A DNA stretch of 64,000 bases from Bacteroidia bacterium. Lineage in GTDB: Bacteria > Bacteroidota > Bacteroidia > Chitinophagales > UBA2359. The translations under genes were made by a program, and so were the position numbers. The DNA lies in NCBI GenBank assembly GCA_030427245.1, contig JAUHXA010000015.1, forward strand, positions 43,535 to 107,534, read 5' to 3'. Shown piece after piece: positions 26,391 through 33,559 of the stretch (within the stretch, counting starts at the first letter, position 1; each line of letters opens with the position of its first letter). The notes under the pieces were generated by a model that was not told the origin of the DNA, searched no databases, and saw nothing but the letters and a program-made list of their open reading frames with translations.

Positions 26391-27929
26391 ATGAAATATA
26401 TTATTTATTTATTTATATGCTTGTTTTTTCAAGTAAGTGCTTATGCTCAAATAAGCACCTTTAGCAATACAATAAATGATGAGGAAGATAATACAGATGT
26501 GGCTTACAATATTAAAATGACAAAGGATAAAGGATTTATTTCAACAAGCTTTAGCTATTGTAAATCAGAAGGAGCAGGATGTATAGTGGTTGTTAAAACA
26601 GATAGTTTAGGACAGTTGATATGGCGAGAAATATATACCAACCCTTTTGCAATAGAAATAAGCAATTATCAATCCCTACTACTAACAGAAGACGATAAAA
26701 TAGTAATGTCGGGCAGCATATATGAATCAAAAGACGAATATGACTTGTTTATTTTTATGTTGGACAGCCAAGGAGATAGTTTGTGGATGCAGCAATATGG
26801 AGGAGTTAATAGAGATTCAGCTCGTGGTCTTCGAGCTACACCCGATGGGGGATATATTGTGACAGGTTTTACAGAAAGTTTTGCACAAAATGAGCGAGCT
26901 GATGTCTATTTGGTCAAAACGGATTCTTTGGGGAATGAAGAATGGAGTAAAACTTATGGGGATGTGTATGGAGATATGGGGATTTCGATAGAACCCGATA
27001 CAGATGGTGGTTATGTTTTGGGAGCTTATTTTGAAAGCAATAGTGAGAATACAGATAGACTTGGAATGATTATTAAAACGGATAGTTTGGGAGAAGTACT
27101 TTGGCAAAAACAATATGGTAGTATAGAAAAACCACATGGCCCCTGTCTTATTCAACCTTCTAAGTTTGGAGGCTATTTTTATGTATCTTCTGGTGATACG
27201 ATTATTCAAGAAGAACATTTTAATCAACCAAGGTATGTAGCAAGATTGGATAATCAAGGGAATACACTATGGGAAACCTATATCAGTTTGGGAGCTAAAA
27301 AAACAGCTGTTGGACGCATTGTAGAACTGGATGATGGTTCTTTTGTATTCTGTGGATTTGATGAAAATACAGGGTTTGAACCCTTGGATTTTGACCCTTT
27401 TGGTTTGATAGGAAAACTAAGTGCAGATGGAGAATTACTTTGGTTGCGGAAATATGCTTATTTAGAAACGGTTTCTCCTAATATGTTGATTGATATTATT
27501 CCCACGGAAGATGGAGGTTTTATTTCAAGTGGGGTAGCTGTAGATACTATTGGAGGAGTAAATAACCCTAATATTTGGCTTCTGAAAGTAGATGATCGAG
27601 GCTGTTTAGAGCCTGGTTGTGAGGACGATGTGATTATCACTGATATTGAAGAAGTAGGGGAGGAAAATATAGTGGATGGCAGTCGTATGTTGTTGTACCC
27701 GAATCCTGCTACTGAACAAACAGCGGTTTATTTTAAAAAACAGTTGGCTACCAATGCTGTACTGGAGGTCTATGATGCTTTGGGGCGTTGGCGGCAGCGT
27801 TACGATTTGAGGGTGTTTCAAGAACGGCAGGTGTTGGACTTGGAGGCGTTGGAAGTTGGGACTTATTTGTGTGTATTGAAGGTGCAAGGGAAAGTGGTGG
27901 ATAGGGTGCGGTTTTTGAAGGGAGAGTGA
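26391..27929 (+). CDS. T9SS cargo protein with repeated beta-propeller-like motifs
   Basis: The 512-residue protein has a signal peptide (about 1-19, ending AYAQ). About seven repeats follow, with the pattern TPDGGYIVTGFTE...VYLVKTDSLGNEEWSKTYG, each ending in xLW or xEW, typical of Bacteroidota secreted proteins predicted to form beta-propellers. The C-terminus is a T9SS sorting domain (LLYPNPATEQTAVYF to VRFLKGE). The open frame begins at 26313 but that part overlaps the preceding terminator, so the ATG at 26391 in front of the signal peptide is the start. The gene converges on pcm with only 8 bp between stop codons. Confidence 0.92.
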   Translation: MKYIIYLFICLFFQVSAYAQISTFSNTINDEEDNTDVAYNIKMTKDKGFISTSFSYCKSEGAGCIVVVKTDSLGQLIWREIYTNPFAIEISNYQSLLLTEDDKIVMSGSIYESKDEYDLFIFMLDSQGDSLWMQQYGGVNRDSARGLRATPDGGYIVTGFTESFAQNERADVYLVKTDSLGNEEWSKTYGDVYGDMGISIEPDTDGGYVLGAYFESNSENTDRLGMIIKTDSLGEVLWQKQYGSIEKPHGPCLIQPSKFGGYFYVSSGDTIIQEEHFNQPRYVARLDNQGNTLWETYISLGAKKTAVGRIVELDDGSFVFCGFDENTGFEPLDFDPFGLIGKLSADGELLWLRKYAYLETVSPNMLIDIIPTEDGGFISSGVAVDTIGGVNNPNIWLLKVDDRGCLEPGCEDDVIITDIEEVGEENIVDGSRMLLYPNPATEQTAVYFKKQLATNAVLEVYDALGRWRQRYDLRVFQERQVLDLEALEVGTYLCVLKVQGKVVDRVRFLKGE

Positions 27930-27937
27930 GTTTTTCC

Positions 27938-28585
27938 TCACTTCGTCCCTTTCAGCATCGGCACAAACCGAAATTTCCCCTTTTCTTCTACCGTATATTC
28001 CGTATCCGAAATTTTGGTGATTTTCAGCATGATCTGTCCTTTTTCACCCACAGGCACAACCATCAATCCGCCGACCCTTAATTGTTCAATCAGTTTGGTG
28101 GGAATTTCGGGTGCAGCAGCCGTCACGATAACCTTATCAAAAGGCGCAAAAGCAGGTGCGCCCTCATAACCATCTCCAAAAATCGGAATAATCTCATCAT
28201 AATGAAGCTCTTGCAATAGTTTTTTGGCTTTGAGATGGAGCTTTTGATTGCGTTCGATGCTGTAAATCTTTGCACCCAAAGTTGCCAACACAGCCGCCTG
28301 ATATCCCGAACCCGTACCTATCTCCAACACCTTGTCCCCCACTTCAATTTGCAGCATTTCGGTCTGATAAGCAACCGTATAGGGCTGGGAAATCGTTTGC
28401 CCTTCCCCAATCGGAAACGCTCGATTTTGGTAGGCTGTTTTGACAAAAACTTCATCAAAAAAGAAAAAATGACGGGGAACAGTCATGATTGCATGCAAAA
28501 CCCTTTCGTCTTTGATGCCCGCTTCTTCTATTCTCTCCGCCAATCTGACTCTCATTCCTTTGTGTCGGTAAGTATCTTCTCTCAC
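27938..28585 (-). CDS. pcm: Protein-L-isoaspartate O-methyltransferase
   Basis: The 215-residue protein matches the PCM family throughout: VPRHFFFFDE near 37, the substrate loop GEGQTISQPYTVAYQTEML (about 60-79), the SAM-binding motif KVLEIGTGSGYQAAVLA (about 85-100), DGYEGAPAFAPFDKVIVTAAAPEIP and LVVPVGE-type strands (GGLMVVPVGEKGQ). It methylates isoaspartyl residues in damaged proteins using S-adenosylmethionine. It is cytosolic, with no signal peptide. The window also encodes an exported isoaspartyl peptidase at 5006, so the two act in different compartments. It is a single gene on its strand. Confidence 0.96.
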   Translation of the reverse strand: MREDTYRHKGMRVRLAERIEEAGIKDERVLHAIMTVPRHFFFFDEVFVKTAYQNRAFPIGEGQTISQPYTVAYQTEMLQIEVGDKVLEIGTGSGYQAAVLATLGAKIYSIERNQKLHLKAKKLLQELHYDEIIPIFGDGYEGAPAFAPFDKVIVTAAAPEIPTKLIEQLRVGGLMVVPVGEKGQIMLKITKISDTEYTVEEKGKFRFVPMLKGTK

Positions 28586-28747
28586 TAGTTGGTTGCTGTT
28601 GATTTAGTTGTAAATATAAACACTTTTTTTGATACTAAAATGGATTACAGAAGTTTTCAACTTTTTGCAATCTTGCTTTCCGCCAAATTCCTAAGTAAGG
28701 GTAAAAAAATAACCCCTCGTTTTCTTTTGCTAACATACCCCACCCCA

Positions 28748-28769
28748 CCGAGAAATCGGGGCAGGCTTT
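28748..28769. repeat. CCGA/TCGG palindrome with shared TCGGGGCAGGCTTT
   Basis: CCGA-GAAA-TCGG (28748-28759) is followed by GGCAGGCTTTT. The 14-mer TCGGGGCAGGCTTT is identical to 8507-8520. It lies in the spacer between pcm and the CHAT gene, where no gene is seen. Confidence 0.7.
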
Positions 28770-28817
28770 TCAAAAGGGGAATATTGGTCGAGGAGTCATT
28801 TTTTCTTTTTTACTAAA

Positions 28818-31766
28818 TTAAATACCAATCAGCACAAATCCTGTCCATGCGCTTGGGTCAATGTCTTTTTGTTGAACCAATTGCAGTTTTGCCCACCTCA
28901 AAGCCGTCGCATAATTTCTTCTTCCAATATTTCGGGATAAGTCCTCCAAAATGGCTTCAAACAACAACTGAGTTAGTTGGCTGCTTTGTTGGTCGTAAAT
29001 TTTGAAAAGGGTGAAAATCACATTTTTCGCTCCTGCATATAAAAAACCTCGATTGATCGCCATCATCCCCTCTCCTACCTCCAGCGTTCCGATGCCGCTT
29101 TCACAACTGCTCAACACCACCAAATCGGCATCCAATTGAAGATGATACGCCTCCTGTGTGTAAAGTATGGCATCCTCAGTATTCGATTCATTATCAGGCG
29201 AAAAAATAATCCCCGAAAGTTCGGGATGTTCAGGATTGTAAATACCATGTGCTGCAATGAGAAGGTATTTTTTGCCTTTCGAAGCTGCAATAAATTGTGT
29301 TTTGGTTGCTTTTTGATGTAAAAAGGTCTCTGTCTCCAAACCCTTTGCTGCAAAAGTCGCTTGAATCCCATTTACCTCTTCTTCCGAATACTTCAACGCT
29401 TCAAATTTTTGCCCTCGCACTGTTACCGAACGCATTGCCGCAACATTTTTGGTAGAATAGGCTCTATTCTCGTTGCCTTCAATGGGTGTTTTTTCTCTAT
29501 GAATATTGCTGTAAACAGGCGCAAAGCCTACGAAGTTATCATTTGAAGAATTTGTTTTATTTGAAGCACGCAGAATTGACCACCAAAGCGTTGCAGAATA
29601 ATGATAACCGACATGGAAGTGCTTCAATACATAGTCAAAATTGCAGTAAGGCTCCAAAACGTTTTCAGCCTGACTGCAAAGAAGGGCTTCAAAAGGCAAC
29701 GTTGTAAGCAGGTCGTGAGGAATAATGGTGAGTTGTGGAATCATTGAAGTTTTAGGCATTTCTTCAACGACGGATTGCAGTAATAATTGATATAGTTGGT
29801 AAGCTGTTTGGAGATAGCGTTTTTTGTGAAGAGTTTTAATACTACTGCCCAATCTTTTTATCAAGTGTTCAAAATCAATGGGTTTCGCAATGCTTTTCAC
29901 CTTAAAATCTTGTCGCCCAATACAAAAAACATGAATGTTTGTCTCTCCTACAAAATACGAAATTAGCCATTGATTTTTTTGCAGGCTCGTTTGAATTTCG
30001 CTCACCGAGACGGCCTTTACACTGTATTTCAGTTGGTAATATTTGGGGTAAGCGGTTTCAAAATGTTGAATTAGTTTTTCGTAGGCTTGATTGTCGTCAA
30101 AATATTGCGATTGTAATTCCAAAACTTTTGGGTCGTCTTTGGGTGTGCCTTCTGCAATCAGTTGGGCAATGTTTTGTTGGGTTTGGCTGAGTTGAGAGCG
30201 CAAGACCGTTTCCTTGTGTCGCAATTGTGGAGCAATATCGGTTTCGAGTTTGGCTTTGGTTTCTTGCAGTTTGGTAAACAGAAGAATCGCCTTGATTTTT
30301 TCGGAAAAGTTAAAGGCTTTGTGAAGATAAGCCTCGTTTTGACTTATTTGGTATTGCAGCAACGCAACTTCAATAGCATCGTTGTAAATCGTTTTGACCC
30401 GTTTGGACAAGTCTAAATGGGAAGCCTCCAAATCGTAACTTCGCCGAATGAGGTCAATCAATTGCAGAACGACCTCGAAACTATCAGCGCTGTATTGAAG
30501 GTATTTCTCTTCCTTTTCCACCAAAAACCACTGATACAAAACCTTTGCTTTTTCTGACAAGGCTTCAAGAAGATACATTTGTCCTGTCCAAATTTTGAAT
30601 TTGGGATTGGCGGCTATATTGGTCTCATTGAAGTCATGGACCAAGGCAATGATGGCTTTTTGGATGCAGTCAATGGTAGAGGAATAATTTTTTTGGCTTG
30701 TATAAATAGCCGCAATGTTCAATAAACTACGAGCCAACTGATGATGCTTGTGCCCATATAATTGCTTCTCGATTTGCAGGGCATTTTGGAAATACTGCAA
30801 TGCTTTATCGTTTTCTCCTATTTCTTTGTAGCCAACTCCCAAGTTGTTGTAAATGATAGCTGTATATGGATGTGATTCGCCCAACAAGCGTTGAACAATG
30901 TTGGCCGAGCGATGCCAATATTTCAGGGCTGTTTCAAGTTGAGAAATAGATTTGTAGCAGCCCGCCAAATTACCGCAGGCCATTGCTACATTGATGTGTT
31001 CTTCTCCAAAAAGCTCTAAATTGATGTCCAAAAACTGATGGAAGTATTGAATAGCTTTCGCAAAATCTTGTTTGCCCACATAAGAAGCCCCCAAATGATT
31101 GTAGCTGTAAGCTGTTTCGAGGTTGTCTTTTTGGAAAAGTTGTTTGCGTATAGCGAGGGATTTTTGGGCATATAAAATGGCCTTGTCGTAGTTTTCGGTA
31201 TTGTTATAAGATGCTCCAAGATTGCTGTAGTAGGTAGCGAGTTCTTTGAGATTAGTCGAGTCGTGTTCCTCCAAGATTCCAACTGCTTTTTGCAGATTAT
31301 CAATAGCTTTTGAAGCCTCTCCAATATTGTAATAGCACGAACTGAGGTTGTTGTAGGTGGCAGCTAGTTCGTTTGCAGTTTTAGGTAAAGCATTTTGCAG
31401 TTCTTGAAGGAGTTTGGAATAAATAGAAATAGCATTGGCATATTGGCCTTCATTCTCCAGTATTTGGGCATCTAACCTTTGAGCATTGGCCTGCAATATT
31501 TGGTCTGTAAGGGTGTATTCTCTAATAGTTTGATGCAGTTCTTGTGTCAGTTTTTTTGCCTCTTGTGTATCATGGAGCAATAACTGGGTTTGTGCTTGAA
31601 TGAAAAGTGTTTTTGCTAGGTCTTTTCCCTTTTCCAATTGCCGATATACCAAAGCTGCCTGCTGCAATAAGTCAATAGCTTCAATGTAATTTGCGGATTC
31701 AATCAATTCTTTGGCAGTTTGTAAGTTTTGGTCTGCCAGAATGGAAGATTTTTTGTTTGGTGTCAT
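28818..31766 (-). CDS. TPR-CHAT protein (caspase-like peptidase with tetratricopeptide repeats)
   Basis: The 982-residue cytosolic protein has no signal or membrane segment. Its N-terminal half (about 10-400) is a chain of about nine TPRs, several of the kinesin-light-chain type (AYSYNHLGASYVGKQDFAKAIQYF, AIIYNNLGVGYKEIGENDKALQYF). A helical segment (about 400-590) leads to a CHAT domain (about 600-982). The caspase-like dyad is visible: His in LLIAAHGIYNPEHPELSG (about 837) and Cys in LVVLSSCESGIGTLEVGEG (about 886), followed by the conserved GFLYAGAKNVI. CHAT peptidases are usually activated through their repeat domain and cleave partner proteins. No CRISPR or gasdermin-like gene is adjacent, so the target is unknown. 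Confidence 0.93.
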   Translation of the reverse strand: MTPNKKSSILADQNLQTAKELIESANYIEAIDLLQQAALVYRQLEKGKDLAKTLFIQAQTQLLLHDTQEAKKLTQELHQTIREYTLTDQILQANAQRLDAQILENEGQYANAISIYSKLLQELQNALPKTANELAATYNNLSSCYYNIGEASKAIDNLQKAVGILEEHDSTNLKELATYYSNLGASYNNTENYDKAILYAQKSLAIRKQLFQKDNLETAYSYNHLGASYVGKQDFAKAIQYFHQFLDINLELFGEEHINVAMACGNLAGCYKSISQLETALKYWHRSANIVQRLLGESHPYTAIIYNNLGVGYKEIGENDKALQYFQNALQIEKQLYGHKHHQLARSLLNIAAIYTSQKNYSSTIDCIQKAIIALVHDFNETNIAANPKFKIWTGQMYLLEALSEKAKVLYQWFLVEKEEKYLQYSADSFEVVLQLIDLIRRSYDLEASHLDLSKRVKTIYNDAIEVALLQYQISQNEAYLHKAFNFSEKIKAILLFTKLQETKAKLETDIAPQLRHKETVLRSQLSQTQQNIAQLIAEGTPKDDPKVLELQSQYFDDNQAYEKLIQHFETAYPKYYQLKYSVKAVSVSEIQTSLQKNQWLISYFVGETNIHVFCIGRQDFKVKSIAKPIDFEHLIKRLGSSIKTLHKKRYLQTAYQLYQLLLQSVVEEMPKTSMIPQLTIIPHDLLTTLPFEALLCSQAENVLEPYCNFDYVLKHFHVGYHYSATLWWSILRASNKTNSSNDNFVGFAPVYSNIHREKTPIEGNENRAYSTKNVAAMRSVTVRGQKFEALKYSEEEVNGIQATFAAKGLETETFLHQKATKTQFIAASKGKKYLLIAAHGIYNPEHPELSGIIFSPDNESNTEDAILYTQEAYHLQLDADLVVLSSCESGIGTLEVGEGMMAINRGFLYAGAKNVIFTLFKIYDQQSSQLTQLLFEAILEDLSRNIGRRNYATALRWAKLQLVQQKDIDPSAWTGFVLIGI

Positions 31767-31783
31767 ATTATATCATGCGGAAA

Positions 31784-31819
31784 TAAAAAAACACCCCCAT
31801 ACAGTTGTGCATGAGGGTA
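31784..31819 (-). terminator. Rho-independent terminator of the MbnP-like gene
   Basis: Read on the minus strand, ACCCTCAT, a 10-nt loop and ATGGGGGT (one mismatch) are followed by a run of seven T residues. It lies after the MbnP-like gene and before the CHAT gene, so the two are probably separate transcripts. Confidence 0.75.
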
Positions 31820-31862
31820 TTCAATTTACCTTTTTTTGTTCAAAGTCGCAAATTTGAAATGA

Positions 31863-32588
31863 TTACTCAAATGCTTCCACCAAATTCTTCTTCACTTTTT
31901 GTGCCAAAGTGGGATTATCGCCTGTTTGGGTTTGGTTTTCGTTGATGACATCCAAAGGAGTCGCCGAATTATTGAAAAAATCATCCACGTTCAAAACGAT
32001 TTTTACCTCTGTTTCCTCATCGTTTTTGATTTCGATGTTTCGAGACAAAGTGATTTCTTCGTAGAATGGATTGGTGCCTATATGATACAAAAAAGCATCG
32101 GTCAAATCCGAGGCATTGGCATCTGCACTTGCTCGCCCTTCAAATTTCACGAACTTATACATGGTTGCCCATACCCAATACATGCCTCTGTCGGTATGCA
32201 AAGGGCTGTCTGATTCAACAGTCGTGGGGTCGGTGAGGTTGAGGTCGGGGTCGAGTCCCAAGCCAAACTTGATAGCCGTATATTTTCCTTCTGGAATGTT
32301 GAATTTCAAACTTCCAGGATTGGTGTAATTGTGCAATACAACATCAATCAAAGGCTGTTCAGAGCCATCTTCTGCAATGAGCGCAATATTGGACAAATAA
32401 AACAACATCGTTTCAAATTTGTACTGTTGGTCGAGGCTGTTTAGATAAGAATTGTTCATCGAAAAAGCTGCGCCATCTACTTGTTCTTCAATTTTGAGAA
32501 CAGTGTTAAATTCCACGTCTTTTTTGCAGGCATTGAAGGTAAAAACCATCATTATTGCCAGAAATAACATTTTTTTTAAGGAGTTCAT
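31863..32588 (-). CDS. MbnP-like lipoprotein (putative metal-binding)
   Basis: The 241-residue protein has a lipoprotein signal (VFTFNAC, then KKD). It shows the pattern of the MbnP family: FYLSNIALIAEDGSE, a basic-hydrophobic YTAIKFGLGLDPDLN segment and the signature RGMYWVWATMYKFVKFEG with its paired Trp residues. MbnP proteins are known from methanobactin-related copper handling, but most homologues, including this one, have no methanobactin genes nearby and their metal is unproven. The start at 32588 is chosen because the longer frame to 32630 would overlap the -10 element at 32628-32635. It is followed by its own terminator. Confidence 0.8.
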   Translation of the reverse strand: MNSLKKMLFLAIMMVFTFNACKKDVEFNTVLKIEEQVDGAAFSMNNSYLNSLDQQYKFETMLFYLSNIALIAEDGSEQPLIDVVLHNYTNPGSLKFNIPEGKYTAIKFGLGLDPDLNLTDPTTVESDSPLHTDRGMYWVWATMYKFVKFEGRASADANASDLTDAFLYHIGTNPFYEEITLSRNIEIKNDEETEVKIVLNVDDFFNNSATPLDVINENQTQTGDNPTLAQKVKKNLVEAFE

Positions 32589-32627
32589 GAATTTTCTACA
32601 GTTTATTTGTGTTAAACAATACTGAAA

Positions 32628-32635
32628 CAAAGATA
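32628..32635 (-). promoter_or_regulatory. Promoter -10 element (TATCTTTG) of the MbnP-like gene
   Basis: The minus strand reads TATCTTTG, a TAnnTTTG match, 40 bp before the preferred ATG at 32588. It supports the shorter start. No clear -33 box was found. Confidence 0.55.
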
Positions 32636-32780
32636 GCGAATCAATAAATCACAGAGTGTATCCATTGTTACATTTTACAGGCTCTTCCATCAAGAGATAT
32701 TGGAGTAAACCAATAACTATCAAACAAACCTGACGTTCACTTTTATAGCATTTTACATTTTCAACTTAAACAAAATAACC

Positions 32781-33416
32781 ATGTCCATTTTCTACCACGA
32801 AGAATTGTATCGCTCCAATGAGCTGCTCCAAAAAATCAAAGACTTCAATATCACTATCTGTGGTGCTGGAGCCTTAGGGGGCAACATCACCGAAAGCTTG
32901 GCTCGATCGGGTTTTGATCAATTGAAGGTGATTGACTTTGACCGAATCGAAGAAAGAAATCTGTCCACCCAACCTTACCAAAAGGGCGATATTGGGGCTT
33001 TCAAAGCTAAAATGGTGGCGAATAATTTGTATCGTGCTGTTGGAGCGAGAGTAGAGGCGGTCGTGAAACGATTGGAGGAAAACAATGTGCATAAACTTCT
33101 ACGTGGGAGCGATTTGGTCATAGATGTATTTGACAACAGCGTGAGCCGAAAAGTGGTGAAGGGCTATTGTATAGATAAGAAAATGCCTTGTTTACATATT
33201 GGTTTGGCAGGCGATTATGCTGAGGTAATTTGGAATGATTTGTACAGAGTACCTTCTGATACGAATGACGATGTGTGTGACTATCCGCTGGCGAGAAATC
33301 TGGTAACTTTGGCAACTTCGGTGGCTTGTGAGGTTATTACTACTTTTGCTGCAAAGGGTTTGAAGGAGAGTTATACGATTACTTTGGGGGATTTTGCGGT
33401 GAAGCGGTTTGAATGA
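32781..33416 (+). CDS. Stand-alone ThiF/E1-like adenylyltransferase
   Basis: The 211-residue protein is a minimal E1-like fold: nucleotide-binding ITICGAGALGGNITESLARSG (about 25-45), the metal and ATP site VIDFDRIEERNLSTQPY (about 50-66), the Lys in FKAKMVANNL (about 76) and the SDLVIDVFDNSVSR motif (about 110-123). Such proteins adenylate the C-terminus of a ubiquitin- or sulfur-carrier-like protein. There is no fused rhodanese domain, the CxxC zinc knuckles of MoeB/ThiF are missing, and no ThiS-, MoaD-, ubiquitin-like or JAB gene is adjacent. A Cys in DDVCDYPLARN (about 171) could take the conjugation role, but this is inference. It is flanked by hairpins on the 3' side. Confidence 0.85.
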   Translation: MSIFYHEELYRSNELLQKIKDFNITICGAGALGGNITESLARSGFDQLKVIDFDRIEERNLSTQPYQKGDIGAFKAKMVANNLYRAVGARVEAVVKRLEENNVHKLLRGSDLVIDVFDNSVSRKVVKGYCIDKKMPCLHIGLAGDYAEVIWNDLYRVPSDTNDDVCDYPLARNLVTLATSVACEVITTFAAKGLKESYTITLGDFAVKRFE

Positions 33417-33425
33417 GGAGCAATA

Positions 33426-33456
33426 GGTATCGGATTACTCAAAGGAATCCGATACC
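33426..33456. repeat. Perfect 11-bp inverted repeat after the ThiF-like gene
   Basis: GGTATCGGATT (33426-33436) and AATCCGATACC (33446-33456) enclose a 9-nt loop, starting 9 bp after the stop codon. No T-run follows. A true terminator-like hairpin lies 10 bp further on. Confidence 0.85.
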
Positions 33457-33466
33457 TAAAATCAAA

Positions 33467-33500
33467 AAGCCCTTAACATCCAAAGAAATGCTAAGGGCTT
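33467..33500. terminator. Hairpin terminator between convergent genes
   Basis: AAGCCCTTA and TAAGGGCTT, with an inner CAT/ATG after one mismatch, form a stem. An A-run precedes it on the plus strand (T-run on the minus strand), so it best terminates the TonB receptor transcript coming from the right and may also serve the ThiF-like gene. Confidence 0.75.
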
Positions 33501-33559
33501 CAATATATCATAAAATCAAGCAACCAGTCACTAATTACAAGTGACCAATCACCAATCCA

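Noticed and set aside
28818..31766. Craspase (type III-E CRISPR TPR-CHAT) component
   Set aside because: No Cas7-11-like gene or CRISPR array is present, and kinesin-light-chain-type TPRs with CHAT are common outside CRISPR.
32781..33416. Bacterial ubiquitination-like or CBASS-type operon
   Set aside because: No cyclase, E2-like, JAB or ubiquitin-like gene lies next to the ThiF-like gene.
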